A DNA stretch of 64,000 nt, from contig KB906756.1 in NCBI GenBank assembly GCA_000381605.1, positions 682,001 through 746,000 on the forward strand, given 5' to 3'. Below, in pieces: positions 27,924-37,038 of this stretch. Each line of letters opens with the position of its first letter. The first letter of the stretch is position 1. The notes below the pieces were generated by a model, which was not told where the DNA came from, searched no databases, and saw only the letters and a list, made by a program, of their open reading frames with translations. A program made the translations under genes and the position numbers. This DNA is from Acidobacteriaceae bacterium KBS 89. GTDB lineage: Bacteria > Acidobacteriota > Terriglobia > Terriglobales > Acidobacteriaceae.

Positions 27924-28880
27924 GTGGCCACTTCTGCGACAACCGATCACGTCCTCGCACCCGCGAAGCCTCACACGCTCCTCGCCGACTACGCCACCCT
28001 CTTCAAAGTCCGCATCTCCACCATGGTCATCATCACTGCCGGGGCGGGCTTCTACCTCGGCAGCCTCCAGAGCGGCATCAGCCCCTTCCACTCCGGCATG
28101 TTGCAAGCCCTGATCGGGATCACCATCGTCACTTGCGGCAGCAGTGCATTGAATCAAGCCCTCGAGCGCAAGACCGACCGCCTCATGCGCCGCACCTTCG
28201 ACCGTCCCATGGCCGCCGGCCGCATCTCCCTCACCCACGGCCTTATCCTCGGCTTCGCGGCCACATTTATCGGCTCCGCATACCTCGCTTACACGACCAA
28301 TCTGTTGACGGGAACCCTCACGCTCCTCACCGCCATCGGCTACGTCGCCATCTACACTCCGCTCAAACGCATCACCACTATCAACACCTTCATCGGCGCC
28401 TTCCCCGGAGCACTCCCACCCCTCATCGGCTGGACCGCTGCCCGCGGCATGATCGAGTGGCCAGGCGTCGCTCTCTTCGCCATCTTGTTCGTCTGGCAGT
28501 TTCCACACTTCATGGCCATCGGCTGGATGTACCGCGAAGACTACACCCGCGGCGGCATCCGCCTCACGCCCAACCTGCCCAACACGCAGTACGCCGCGCT
28601 GAGCACCGTGGTCCAGGCTCTCTTCTACGCCGCCATTATGATCCCGGTCAGCCTCTGGCCCGCCACGCTGCACGTCACTGGCACGCTCTACGCTGTCGTC
28701 GCGACGATCCTCGGCCTCGGCTACCTCTGGTACACCATTCGCTTCGCACGTATTGTCCGCAATCCGGACTCCGAAGCCTCCCGCCTGGCGGCGCGAGAAC
28801 TCCTCCGCGCCTCCATTGTCTATCTTCCCCTTCTCTTAACTGCCATGATGCTCGACGCCAAAGGACGCCTCTTCTTCTAA
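27924..28880 (+). CDS. ctaB: Protoheme IX farnesyltransferase (heme O synthase)
   Basis: A UbiA-family membrane enzyme that adds a farnesyl group to heme b to give heme O for terminal oxidases. The 318 residues form about nine helices. The first prenyl-diphosphate motif is in SALNQALERKTDRLMRRTFDRP. The second region is WQFPHFMAIGWMYREDYTRGG, a strong family signature. The start is GTG 27924, without a strong ribosome site. The next gene begins directly after its stop, so both are likely part of a cytochrome oxidase assembly operon. Confidence 0.95.
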   Translation: MATSATTDHVLAPAKPHTLLADYATLFKVRISTMVIITAGAGFYLGSLQSGISPFHSGMLQALIGITIVTCGSSALNQALERKTDRLMRRTFDRPMAAGRISLTHGLILGFAATFIGSAYLAYTTNLLTGTLTLLTAIGYVAIYTPLKRITTINTFIGAFPGALPPLIGWTAARGMIEWPGVALFAILFVWQFPHFMAIGWMYREDYTRGGIRLTPNLPNTQYAALSTVVQALFYAAIMIPVSLWPATLHVTGTLYAVVATILGLGYLWYTIRFARIVRNPDSEASRLAARELLRASIVYLPLLLTAMMLDAKGRLFF

Positions 28881-29435
28881 ATGCAAGCCGCACCCAGCAC
28901 GAACCTGCGTACCCCGCCCTCTGTCATCGCAACAATCATCGGAATCAGCGCCGTCGCTTCGCTCTTTCTCGCCTGGCTCGTCTATTACCATCCCCCGGTT
29001 GATGTCGCCGGCACGCGTCTCGCGTTCCTTCCAGCGCTTGACGCCGTCCTCAACGCACTCTGCGCCATCTTTCTCATAGTTGGCTACCGCTTCATCCGTC
29101 GCCGCCAATTCATCGCGCACCGCAACAGCATGTTCGGCGCGTTCATTGTGTCGAGCGTCTTCCTCGTCGCCTACGTCGTCAACCACGTCCTCCATGGCGA
29201 CATGCTCTTTCCCAAGGCCTACCCAACCGCGCGCTTCATCTACCTCTGGATATTGCTGACGCCGCACATTCTTCTCGCAGTCGTCTGCCTGCCAATGATC
29301 CTGATCACCTTTTTCCTCTCGCTCACCGGGCGTTTCCCGGCGCACCGCAAGCTCGCCCGCTGGACGTACCCCATCTGGCTTTACGTTTCTGTGAGCGGCG
29401 TCATCGTCTACGCGATGCTCGCCGCCTACCGATAA
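28881..29435 (+). CDS. DUF420 membrane protein (cytochrome oxidase assembly-type)
   Basis: A 184-residue protein with five helices. It resembles DUF420/CtaM proteins, which are needed for maturation of heme-copper oxidases in some bacteria. Conserved-looking residues include the histidines in FIAHRNSMFGAF, VNHVLHGD, LLTPHILLA and RFPAHRKLARWTYPIW. It starts immediately after the heme O synthase stop, which supports a joint role. The exact biochemical function of the family is not settled. Confidence 0.85.
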   Translation: MQAAPSTNLRTPPSVIATIIGISAVASLFLAWLVYYHPPVDVAGTRLAFLPALDAVLNALCAIFLIVGYRFIRRRQFIAHRNSMFGAFIVSSVFLVAYVVNHVLHGDMLFPKAYPTARFIYLWILLTPHILLAVVCLPMILITFFLSLTGRFPAHRKLARWTYPIWLYVSVSGVIVYAMLAAYR

Positions 29436-29460
29436 ACGCCTCTGCCAATCGCTATTCCCT

Positions 29461-29685
29461 ATGCAGCCAGACACCCGCAAACTCCTCCGCACCGGCCTTC
29501 TCATCTTCGGTACCGGAGTCATCGCCGCCGCGCTCATCTTCACCAGCTTCGGCGGCGTCACGCATCAGGGGCCCCACACGAATCTCGGCTGGCTCTCACT
29601 CATGCTCGCGATGGGCTGCCTACCCACCGGTCTCCTGACCCTGCTCCTCGCCGCCCTCAAGCTCCTCGGCGACCGCCGCCGTTGA
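29461..29685 (+). CDS. Small two-helix membrane protein, unknown
   Basis: A 74-residue protein with helices at about 9-31 and 43-66 and a basic end (GDRRR). It is 25 bases after the DUF420 gene in the same direction, so it may belong to the same transcript. I do not recognise a family. Confidence 0.6.
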   Translation: MQPDTRKLLRTGLLIFGTGVIAAALIFTSFGGVTHQGPHTNLGWLSLMLAMGCLPTGLLTLLLAALKLLGDRRR

Positions 29686-29774
29686 CCTGATCAAGGTTGC
29701 CCAACCCACCTCTGCACAGCCCCTCATCTGCTATCCTCATCCTTCAAAACCCGTAATAACTCGGAGCATCAAAA

Positions 29775-30236
29775 ATGGCAAAAGGCGTCAACAAAGTTCT
29801 CCTTCTCGGCAATGTCGGCAAAGACCCCGAGATTCGTTCCACCGCCGGCGGCATGACCGTCGCCAGCTTCTCTCTCGCGACCGCCGACCGGCAGAAAGAC
29901 GCGCAGGGCAACTGGGCCGACAAGACCGAGTGGCACAATATCGTCTGCTTCCAGCGCACCGCCGAGGTCGTCCGCGATTACGTAAAAAAAGGCACCCAGC
30001 TCTTCATCGAAGGCAAGATCCAAACCCGCTCCTGGGACGACAAAACCAGCGGCGAAAAGAAGTACAAGACCGAGATCCTCTGCAACGAACTCACCCTGCT
30101 CGGCGGCAAACCCAGCGGCGAAGCAGGCGCAGGCGGGTACTCCAAGTCCAACAGCACCAGCTACGACCAGCGCACTCCCGCCAACCCCGCCGACTACGCC
30201 GACGTAGGCATCACCGACGACGACATCCCCTTCTAG
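29775..30236 (+). CDS. ssb: Single-stranded DNA-binding protein
   Basis: SSB coats single-stranded DNA in replication and repair and recruits partners through its C-terminal tip. The OB-fold (residues 1-110) starts KGVNKVLLLGNVGKDPE and has the typical TEWHNIVCF and GTQLFIEGKIQTRSW. A flexible Gly/Ser linker follows, then the acidic tip DDDIPF that binds partner proteins. 153 residues is normal. GGAG precedes the start, and a strong terminator follows 24 bases after the stop. Confidence 0.97.
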   Translation: MAKGVNKVLLLGNVGKDPEIRSTAGGMTVASFSLATADRQKDAQGNWADKTEWHNIVCFQRTAEVVRDYVKKGTQLFIEGKIQTRSWDDKTSGEKKYKTEILCNELTLLGGKPSGEAGAGGYSKSNSTSYDQRTPANPADYADVGITDDDIPF

Positions 30237-30260
30237 AAAATCCCGCGCGTCATCAAGGAA

Positions 30261-30294
30261 TGGCTGGGTCGCAGGGATCCAGCCAATTTTTTTT
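30261..30294 (+). terminator. Intrinsic terminator after ssb
   Basis: TGGCTGG (30261-30267) pairs with CCAGCCA (30279-30285) and is followed by A and eight T. This is a strong terminator that isolates ssb from the fluoride-responsive gene. Confidence 0.9.
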
Positions 30295-30612
30295 AAGAAA
30301 ACTCGGCGACATCGATGCATTGCGATTTCTCTCGACGCCTCAAGTAATGCAATCAATTGACTCCCCGCTGACAACGCGATGACAACCCGCTCCATCGTCC
30401 GATCTATTCTTCATTCGTCGGACCAGGGCGCTCCTCGTCCGGACATTGACTGCACAACTGGCCGTGTGGTCGATCTTATGTCCCACCTCAACAGCCGCCT
30501 GCGCAACAGTTGGGCGGCTGCCTTTTGCGACATGCTCAGAATCCCCCTCGCACGAAGCTATTCCGGCACCAGAGCATACCCTGGGAAATCCATCGCAATG
30601 TTGTACGATTCA
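30295..30612. other. Non-coding stretch between ssb terminator and fluoride riboswitch
   Basis: I see no convincing gene here. CAGCCGCC (30492-30499) and GGCGGCTG (30513-30520), followed by CCTTTTG, form a terminator-like hairpin on the plus strand, about 90 bases before the riboswitch. The promoter of the riboswitch-fluC transcript should lie between this hairpin and base 30612. An 88-codon open frame at 30379 runs through the riboswitch and is not believed. Confidence 0.5.
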
Positions 30613-30674
30613 GTCATGGGAATGAGGTCTCCCAAAACCGCCTGAGCGATCCGGCTGATGACCTCTGCCAATTC
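30613..30674 (+). promoter_or_regulatory. Fluoride riboswitch (crcB motif)
   Basis: The stretch contains the conserved crcB-motif elements in order: GGGAATGAGGTCTCCC, then AACCGCC, then CGGCTGATGACCTCTGCC. The ATG-containing first stem, the ACCGCC joining strand and the CTGATG 3' element match the known fluoride-sensing aptamer. It lies 34 bases upstream of a fluC/crcB gene. No clear terminator follows, so translational control is likely. Confidence 0.9.
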
Positions 30675-30707
30675 GATGTTCTTAAATTAAGGAATACGAG
30701 GCAGACG

Positions 30708-31136
30708 ATGTCTTATCTCTGGGTCACAGTCGGTAGTGCGTTAGGTGGGCTCTTGCGCTTCATCCTCGGCAAGCTCTTACTCTCATTCGACGTCAGTATT
30801 GGCTTTCCAATCGGGACCGTTCTCATCAACGTGCTCGGCTCCTTCGTCATCGGCTACTTCGGGACGCTGACCCTGCACAGCGGAAAATATCCAGCCTCCG
30901 ATAACGTTCGCCTCTTTGTCATGGTGGGGATCTGCGGCGGATTCACCACCTTCTCCGCCTTCAGCCTCCAGAGCTTCGACCTGATACGTTCCGGCGCCTG
31001 GGGCCGGGCCCTCACGAATATTGTTTTGTCAGTGATATTGTGCGTGGCCGCAGTTGCCGCTGGCCATCGCCTGGCGCAGCATTCGGTTCCAGACATAGCC
31101 GTCGCTGAAACCGACGAAGAAGAATATACGGGCTGA
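30708..31136 (+). CDS. crcB: Fluoride channel Fluc (CrcB)
   Basis: A small dual-topology fluoride exporter channel in the inner membrane, 142 residues with four helices. GGLLRFILGK, the pore Asn in INVLGSFVIGYFG, and GICGGFTTFSAFS with the central Na-site region and Phe box are all visible. The C-terminal 20 residues are acidic and polar. The start at 30708 has GAGGC in front. The fluoride riboswitch directly upstream confirms the role. Confidence 0.95.
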   Translation: MSYLWVTVGSALGGLLRFILGKLLLSFDVSIGFPIGTVLINVLGSFVIGYFGTLTLHSGKYPASDNVRLFVMVGICGGFTTFSAFSLQSFDLIRSGAWGRALTNIVLSVILCVAAVAAGHRLAQHSVPDIAVAETDEEEYTG

Positions 31137-31299
31137 TCTCCTCTCAAACCCTCTCGATCAGCCGCTGCTGCGCCGCTCGGCCTCCGCCTTCAACCACGTT
31201 TTCGGCGTTCTCTTGCGGCGACCCCCCATGTGCGTTTATCGTATCTATAGTCCGTCTATCGAACATCGCGTTCGCCGGACGGCACGGAAAGGTATCTGC

Positions 31300-32157
31300 A
31301 TGAGCCTCACCGCCAGCCAACCTGTCTCCTCCTCCCCCACTCCCGCTGTTGTAGCCCCTGGCTCCAAGACGACCCCGGCAGCCGCACTCGACGTCTACAC
31401 CGGCGATCCTAACTTCATGACCTCCCTCGCACGCGGGCTCGTCGTCATTCAGGCATTCACCCAGCAATCCCCGCAGATGACCATCTCCCAGCTCAGCATC
31501 AAGACTGGCCTCTCCCGCGCCGCCGTCCGCCGCTGCCTCTACACTCTGACCAAGCTGGGCTTCGCCGGCGCCGAAGACGGCTCGCGTTACTCACTCCGTC
31601 CGCGGATGCTCAGCCTCTCCCACACCTACACCACGTCAAACACCCTCTCCAGCGCAGCACAGCCCATCCTCGAGCGCATGTCCGCCGCCCTCCACGAGTC
31701 CTTCTCGGTCGCAACACTCGACGGCGAAGACATCGTCTACATCGCTCGCACCCAGGTCAATCGCGTCATGGCCGTCGACCTCCACATCGGCAGCCGTCTT
31801 CCGGCCTACTGCACCAGCATGGGCCGCATTCTCCTCGCCTATCTTCCTGCAGAGCAACTCGAGCAATATCTTGCCAAGGTCGATCTCGTTCCTCACACCA
31901 CCCGCACCATCACCTCAGTAGAAAAACTTCGACTCGCGCTCCGCAACATCCGCCGCAACGGTTACGCCATCTGCGATCAGGAGTACGAGGTCGGCCTCCG
32001 CTCGATCGCCGTTCCCGTCTACTCCTCCTCCGGCCGCGTCGTCGCCACGCTCAACCTCAGCGGCAACGCACCGCGCCTCTCCGTCCTCGAGATGCAGAGT
32101 CGCTTCCTCATCCCGCTCCGCAACGCCGCCAACGAACTAAGCGTCTTCCTTAACTAA
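31300..32157 (+). CDS. IclR-family transcriptional regulator (PcaR/PobR-like)
   Basis: A 285-residue regulator with a winged helix-turn-helix (about 45-105; TISQLSIKTGLSRAAVRRCLYTL) and an IclR effector domain (about 120-285; LDGEDIVYIAR, GSRLPAYCTSMGRILLA, GYAICDQEYEVGLRSIAVPV). The CTSMGR and DQEYEVGLRS motifs are those of regulators of aromatic catabolism such as PcaR, but no catabolic genes are adjacent. I chose ATG 31300, which has GGAAAGG in front. The N-terminal 35 residues are Ser/Pro/Thr-rich and probably disordered. Its 3' end overlaps the opposing gene by 21 bases. Confidence 0.9.
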   Translation: MSLTASQPVSSSPTPAVVAPGSKTTPAAALDVYTGDPNFMTSLARGLVVIQAFTQQSPQMTISQLSIKTGLSRAAVRRCLYTLTKLGFAGAEDGSRYSLRPRMLSLSHTYTTSNTLSSAAQPILERMSAALHESFSVATLDGEDIVYIARTQVNRVMAVDLHIGSRLPAYCTSMGRILLAYLPAEQLEQYLAKVDLVPHTTRTITSVEKLRLALRNIRRNGYAICDQEYEVGLRSIAVPVYSSSGRVVATLNLSGNAPRLSVLEMQSRFLIPLRNAANELSVFLN

Positions 32158-32580
32158 CCGTCCGGCGCTCGCCAGCCGATACGCCGCAACGGTAAGCAGG
32201 AGGAAAAGACCGGCGACAATCAGATTCGGATAGACCAGCATCCCATCGACGCGCGGCTCGGCTCCGGGCCGTCCCGCCCACCACGTCGAAGACGGCAGCA
32301 GAAACGGAATATAGAACAGCGGTGTCCAGTAGGCGACCGAGACGGCCACAGCGACCTGGAAGGCCACCTTCGGCTCTTTGGATCTGCGCCAGAGCAGCCA
32401 TGTCGCTGTCATCGATACGCCAGCCACCAGAAACAGCAAGAGCGCCCCGTGAAAGCGCGCATGCGGATGCCACAAGGGATTCAGGAGATGATTCGGACTC
32501 CAGTCGAGCACGAACGACAACAAGCTCCCTCCCAATAGCACAAACGTCATCAGACTCTTTGCGACTTTGATTCGACTCAT
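32137..32580 (-). CDS. Four-helix membrane protein, likely controlled by the divergent TetR regulator
   Basis: A 147-residue protein with four hydrophobic helices (about 9-27, 43-63, 72-96 and 115-137). A histidine-rich loop (LNPLWHPHARFHGALL) lies after the first helix. I do not recognise the family with certainty; it resembles the DUF6640-type membrane proteins that often sit beside TetR genes. It is divergent from a TetR gene, with an inverted-repeat operator between them, so it is probably the main target of that repressor. Confidence 0.7.
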   Translation of the reverse strand: MSRIKVAKSLMTFVLLGGSLLSFVLDWSPNHLLNPLWHPHARFHGALLLFLVAGVSMTATWLLWRRSKEPKVAFQVAVAVSVAYWTPLFYIPFLLPSSTWWAGRPGAEPRVDGMLVYPNLIVAGLFLLLTVAAYRLASAGRLVKEDA

Positions 32581-32594
32581 ACGAAATTCCTCTC

Positions 32595-32630
32595 GTAATT
32601 AGTGAGTGAGTGTTTACTATTGTTAATTAC
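32595..32630. promoter_or_regulatory. Inverted repeat, probable TetR operator
   Basis: GTAATTA (32595-32601) and TAATTAC (32624-32630) are perfect inverted copies around a TAGTGAGTGAGTGTTTACTA core, itself partly symmetric. The site lies 15 bases upstream of the membrane-protein start and 67 bases upstream of tetR, the classic place for a divergent TetR operator. Confidence 0.65.
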
Positions 32631-32696
32631 TCCCACCGACAGGATCAGTCAAGGAGTCAATAGCGGCACTCACCCGGCATACTTGGAGATTGCACG

Positions 32697-33311
32697 ATGA
32701 AGCAGCAGGAAAAAAAGGAGGTTACCCGAGGCAGACCAAGCCGACGGTATCAAATCGTTGCCGCCGCCGAGACTGTCGTCCGCACCCGCGGCCTCTCCAG
32801 CGCCACCACCCGCGCCATCGCCGAACAGGCTGGATGCTCGGAAGCTGCGCTCTACGTCCACTTCGGAAACCGTCTCGAACTGCTTCTTGCGGTTCTGGAA
32901 GAGAGTCTCCCAGATATGCTCGTGCCTCTAAAAGCACTCGAACAATCCGTCGGCGCCCTTACGCCCCGGCAAAATCTGGCAAAGTCCCTCCGCGCGATCT
33001 TTGCTTTTCATGAGCGAGTCGTCCCCATGCTCTGCGGCCTCTTCGCCGAGCCCCAACTCCTTGCCGCCTATCGCGAATCGCTCACGGCTCGCAGCAAAGG
33101 CCCGCACGGCGCAATCGCCCGGTTACAAAAATACATCTCTGCGGAGCAAACACTCGGGCGCATCGACCAAACCGTCGACGCCGAAACAGCAGCCACCATG
33201 CTCATGGCGAGTTCCTTCTTCAAAGCGTTCGTCTCGCAATTCTTTGGCGGACCCAGGCCATCAGCCGTGGCCTTGAACAAGCTCGTGGCCGCCGCGATCG
33301 CCAGCAACTAG
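32697..33311 (+). CDS. TetR-family transcriptional regulator
   Basis: A 204-residue repressor. The N-terminal helix-turn-helix is complete (IVAAAETVVRTRGLSSATTRAIAEQAGCSEAALYVHFGNR), preceded by a basic tail (RGRPSRR). The C-terminal ligand domain resembles the TetR_C group seen with efflux or membrane genes. The divergent four-helix protein is the likely target. The stop directly abuts the end of the opposing manA gene with no spacer. Confidence 0.9.
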   Translation: MKQQEKKEVTRGRPSRRYQIVAAAETVVRTRGLSSATTRAIAEQAGCSEAALYVHFGNRLELLLAVLEESLPDMLVPLKALEQSVGALTPRQNLAKSLRAIFAFHERVVPMLCGLFAEPQLLAAYRESLTARSKGPHGAIARLQKYISAEQTLGRIDQTVDAETAATMLMASSFFKAFVSQFFGGPRPSAVALNKLVAAAIASN

Positions 33312-34220
33312 CTACTGCGTCGGAGCAAGGCACCGCACAAACGAAGCGCCAGAGGCCGACTGAATGGTGACTTCTCCCACCGGCACGACAACTGCCTGTG
33401 CCATCTTCAGCTCGACCTCGTCTTCGCCACTCTGAACCACTGCACGACCAGCCAGCCCGACCAAACAACCTGCGCCGTCGATCGCAACGCTCAATTGTTT
33501 CCCAGCCTCAACCTCAAAGCGGTCCACGACAAAATACTGCTGTTCAATCAGCCGGGTAAATCCGTTGATTGACACCGGCGCAACCTTGCCCGCAGCAGTT
33601 TTCGTCCTGATTACCTGCAAGCCTTTGTCCAGATGCAGCTCCCGCGGCCGTCCATAGTCATAGAGCCGATAGGTCACATCGCTCGTCTGTTGCGTCTCGA
33701 GCAGCACCACCCCGGGCCCAATCGCATGCACCGTCCCTGCGTCCACAAACAACATATCCCCTACAGACACCGGCACCCATTCCATCAGCGACTCCATGGT
33801 CCCGTCCGCCACCGCAGCCTTCACCGCCGACACATCCACGTCCCGCTTCAACCCCAACGCGACAGCCGCACCGGGCTCCGCCTCCAACACATACCAGCAC
33901 TCCGTCTTTCCGCGTGTCTCACCCATTGCCTTGGCTTGTATATCGTCGGGATGAACCTGCACGGACAGCTTCTCCGCCGGAAACAGCAGCTTCACCAGCA
34001 GCGGAAACTCCCCGCCCAACTCCGCAGCGAGAGAAGCCAGCGTCCGCCCTGCAAACGGTCCTGTCTCCACGACACACTGCGGTCCCGTCAACCAGGCCTC
34101 ACCTACCAACTCCGTCGTGCCTGTATCGACATACCACGGGCGCAAGTCCCGTTTGCCCCACACGCGTTCACTGAACCAGGGCTTCAACCGAAACGGCGCA
34201 ATACTAGTCGTCATCATCAT
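33312..34220 (-). CDS. manA: Mannose-6-phosphate isomerase, class I
   Basis: A zinc-dependent cupin enzyme that interconverts mannose 6-phosphate and fructose 6-phosphate, feeding glycan precursors. The metal ligands are in QVHPDD, KTECWYVL and FVDAGTVHAIGPG. The active-site Arg region is TYRLYDYGRPRELHLDKG. The 302-residue protein is of the short type, lacking the helical insert of the E. coli enzyme. The start is within the last codons of the upstream phosphoesterase gene (17-base overlap), so the two are probably co-transcribed; the functional link is not obvious. Confidence 0.93.
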   Translation of the reverse strand: MMMTTSIAPFRLKPWFSERVWGKRDLRPWYVDTGTTELVGEAWLTGPQCVVETGPFAGRTLASLAAELGGEFPLLVKLLFPAEKLSVQVHPDDIQAKAMGETRGKTECWYVLEAEPGAAVALGLKRDVDVSAVKAAVADGTMESLMEWVPVSVGDMLFVDAGTVHAIGPGVVLLETQQTSDVTYRLYDYGRPRELHLDKGLQVIRTKTAAGKVAPVSINGFTRLIEQQYFVVDRFEVEAGKQLSVAIDGAGCLVGLAGRAVVQSGEDEVELKMAQAVVVPVGEVTIQSASGASFVRCLAPTQ

Positions 34221-37038
34221 CTTTCTTTTGCTTCTTCCTCTTCTCCAGCAGCAGCGCCGGAATCGGCCGGTCGCCCATGGCGTCCTTCCATAGAATAACG
34301 TTCAGCTTTCGCGGATCAGCGTGATCCTCATGAGTAAAGTCCATCTTCGAGCTCTCCCGCGCCCCTGGGGCCGTACGCTGATTCGCCGCATAGATCAACC
34401 CATTCTCCCGGTTCACGTAGTCCGCCGAGTACGGTGCCTGGTCCCCCGACCCGGTAAACAGCGTACTGATCATTGAGCTCAACGCATCGTTGTTATTCAT
34501 CGGAGGAACTCCCAGCAGTGTCTCCATCGTCCGCACCACGCTCACCGTCGAATAGAACCTGCTGTCCACAAATGGCCCGCCATCGGTTGCGCGAGGCGAA
34601 TACTTACTCACGACCAGCGCCAGACTCCTATGCGCATCCACATGGTCTGCGCCGTTCTGCGCATCGTCTTCAAGAATAAAGAACGCCGTATCGTCCCAAT
34701 ACGCGGAGTGCGAAACAGCGTCAACCATCCGCCCGACCGCCAGATCGTTATCCGCGACCGAAGACTTTGGTGTCGGTCCTCCCGGAGTCGTCCCCGCCGT
34801 ATGGTCGTTCCCCAATCGCATCACAATGAAGTTCGGCATCGTATCGTTGCCCGCCTCGCGACCAGCGATCCATCCTTTCAAATGCTTCAGCATGATCTCC
34901 GCGCGAATCTGGTCCGGAACCCGCAGATTGAAGTCCGGAGACTCCGGCGCAAAGTGTCCCACCAGCTCTGGCTTCGTGGGAATATTCTTCGCCAGCCGCG
35001 GAATCGGCCACGGCCATTTGTTCACCCCCCCGCCCCACTCCTCAGGAATCGCCTCACCCGGCTTAATCGTCGGACTCTGACAGCTCATTCCCTCGAGCAT
35101 CGGCCCCTCCTGCGAGTTCCAGTTCATCTTTGTATCGCAAAACGTCGACGCGATGTACTCCCCAAAGTTGTAGTGCGTCTTGCCATTCCGGGACATGTTG
35201 CCCCATAAATATCCACTCGCCGGCTCAACCACGTCCGGAATCTTCTGCAACAGCGGATATCCCTCCGCCACCACACCCTCAAAGTCATACGTCCTCTCTC
35301 CGCCGCGGTAGTTTTGCTGCCAGGTCTTCTCCAGATAGTCCGTGCCGATCGCCGCCGTCGACCACACATGTCCGTCGCCCGACACCTCACCCGAATCGTA
35401 GAAGTTATCCAGCACACCAAACTGCAGCGCCAGCTTATGTTCATTCGGAGTGACCTCGGCGCCATACATCGTCAAACGCGGATTGCCATTTCCCACTGGC
35501 TTTCCGTTCTGCTTCAAATCTCCGAATATCTGATCGTAGGTCCGGTTTTCTTTGATGATGTAAATCACATGTTTAATGTGATCCGGCTTGCCATCGGCAA
35601 ATTGAATCTTCTCCTCCGCCGCCTTCATCCGGTTCGACTCCAACACCTCGGCCGTCCACTTCGGCAGTTCTTGCTCCATCCCCTTCACATCGAGCACAGC
35701 CACCGACCCATAGAGCAGTGTTGCGATATAAGTCGAGCTGCCTTGTCTCCCCCCATGCTGCCCAGGCACCTGCCGCTGAGGAAAATTATTCGGCCCCGTT
35801 CCTTTGCCCTTCGCTGTAGCGACATACAGTTTGCCGCCAGTGAAGCTCATGGACATCGGCATCCACTCCGTCGGCAAAAACCCAATCGGTTCGACCATTC
35901 CCTCCTTTGCCGCCTTCGCCGTCAGCTTCGTCGTATCCATCACCGCGATTGCGTCTGAGATCGCATTCGCCACATACAGCCGCGACCCGTCGGGCGACAA
36001 TGCCAGCGCCTCAGGCTCCGCGCCAAAGTAGCTCTGCTGCGGAAGCCGCGTATCGAAGTATCCCTTCACAGAAAACTGCTCACCACCAACATTCACAGCC
36101 GCTACAGCATCGCGGTTCGCCAGCGCCACATACATCGTCTTGCCATCCGGCGACATCTCCAACGCACACGGATGTGTCCCCGGCGCAATCGCACTCTCCG
36201 GCTTCAACAGCGCCAGCTTCCGCCCGACCGTGCCCTTCTTTAGATCCAGCTCAACCACTTCGCTCGCATTCCACAACGCGACAAACGCCTGCGTCCCATC
36301 CTTCGAAACACTCAGAGCCACGGGATATGTCGAAGGCACCGCATCATTCTCCGAGAGATCGAATCGCGTCTCCACCTTTCCCGTCGCCGCATCCATCAGC
36401 AGCACGTCATCCGACAGATTGCCCGCCACCAAGAGCTTCTCTGCGCCTGCTCCTCCCAGCACTGCGATCGCAGCCGGAAACGGTACACCCTTATCTCCCT
36501 CTTTGCCGCCAATCAGCAACGTCTTCCGTCCCGTCGCCAACTGCTGCAGCGGAATCTTCATCAACCGTTGCCTGACAATCTTTCCCCCGTCGAACCCATA
36601 CACCACCACACCGCTGCCCGTGTCTCCGGTCGATGTCCCTAGCGGATCGGCCAACGACCCCATGCTCGCGTACAGGCGCTTGCCATCCCGGCTGAATGCC
36701 AGCCCCGAGTAGAGCGTCTGCTTCGCCACCTTTGCCAAAGTATCCGCCTCTGGGAAATCCGCTAACTTTCCCGTCTGCGTATCCAGCACAGCAAGCGACT
36801 GCATATAGTTGGACTCAAACGTCCCATATCCCGCATTCACCGTCACCACATACCGCGCATCCGGCGAAACCGCCATCGACATCGGCAGGCTGTTCAGACG
36901 CTGCGGGCTCCCCGGCACCGGCCGCACAATCTGTTTACTAGTCGGTAAATCGATTGCCTGTCCCAGTGCAAACCCACGCCCGGGCACCGGCCACACAAAC
37001 CCCAATGCCATCATCCCCAAACAACGCCATTTCTTCAT
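34204..37038 (-). CDS. Secreted beta-propeller plus phosphoesterase-domain protein
   Basis: A 944-residue exported protein. After a signal peptide (CLGMMALGFVWPVPGRGFALG) comes a YncE-like seven-bladed propeller (about 50-460) with repeated SPDGKTMYVA, SPDGSRLYVAN and SKDGTQAFVA blade signatures. From about 505 follows a phosphoesterase domain of the alkaline phosphatase/phospholipase C type: IKENRTYDQIFGD, DGHVWSTAAIGTDY, and the metal-site region FFILEDDAQNGADHVDAHRS. Such fusions are common in Acidobacteria; the substrate is unknown. The C-terminus is Lys/Asp-rich (KKRKKQKKDDDDD). Confidence 0.88.
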   Translation of the reverse strand: MKKWRCLGMMALGFVWPVPGRGFALGQAIDLPTSKQIVRPVPGSPQRLNSLPMSMAVSPDARYVVTVNAGYGTFESNYMQSLAVLDTQTGKLADFPEADTLAKVAKQTLYSGLAFSRDGKRLYASMGSLADPLGTSTGDTGSGVVVYGFDGGKIVRQRLMKIPLQQLATGRKTLLIGGKEGDKGVPFPAAIAVLGGAGAEKLLVAGNLSDDVLLMDAATGKVETRFDLSENDAVPSTYPVALSVSKDGTQAFVALWNASEVVELDLKKGTVGRKLALLKPESAIAPGTHPCALEMSPDGKTMYVALANRDAVAAVNVGGEQFSVKGYFDTRLPQQSYFGAEPEALALSPDGSRLYVANAISDAIAVMDTTKLTAKAAKEGMVEPIGFLPTEWMPMSMSFTGGKLYVATAKGKGTGPNNFPQRQVPGQHGGRQGSSTYIATLLYGSVAVLDVKGMEQELPKWTAEVLESNRMKAAEEKIQFADGKPDHIKHVIYIIKENRTYDQIFGDLKQNGKPVGNGNPRLTMYGAEVTPNEHKLALQFGVLDNFYDSGEVSGDGHVWSTAAIGTDYLEKTWQQNYRGGERTYDFEGVVAEGYPLLQKIPDVVEPASGYLWGNMSRNGKTHYNFGEYIASTFCDTKMNWNSQEGPMLEGMSCQSPTIKPGEAIPEEWGGGVNKWPWPIPRLAKNIPTKPELVGHFAPESPDFNLRVPDQIRAEIMLKHLKGWIAGREAGNDTMPNFIVMRLGNDHTAGTTPGGPTPKSSVADNDLAVGRMVDAVSHSAYWDDTAFFILEDDAQNGADHVDAHRSLALVVSKYSPRATDGGPFVDSRFYSTVSVVRTMETLLGVPPMNNNDALSSMISTLFTGSGDQAPYSADYVNRENGLIYAANQRTAPGARESSKMDFTHEDHADPRKLNVILWKDAMGDRPIPALLLEKRKKQKKDDDDD

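Noticed and set aside
30379..30645. 88-codon frame between ssb and crcB
   Set aside because: It runs through the fluoride riboswitch, where base conservation is explained by RNA structure, and the protein has no recognisable features.
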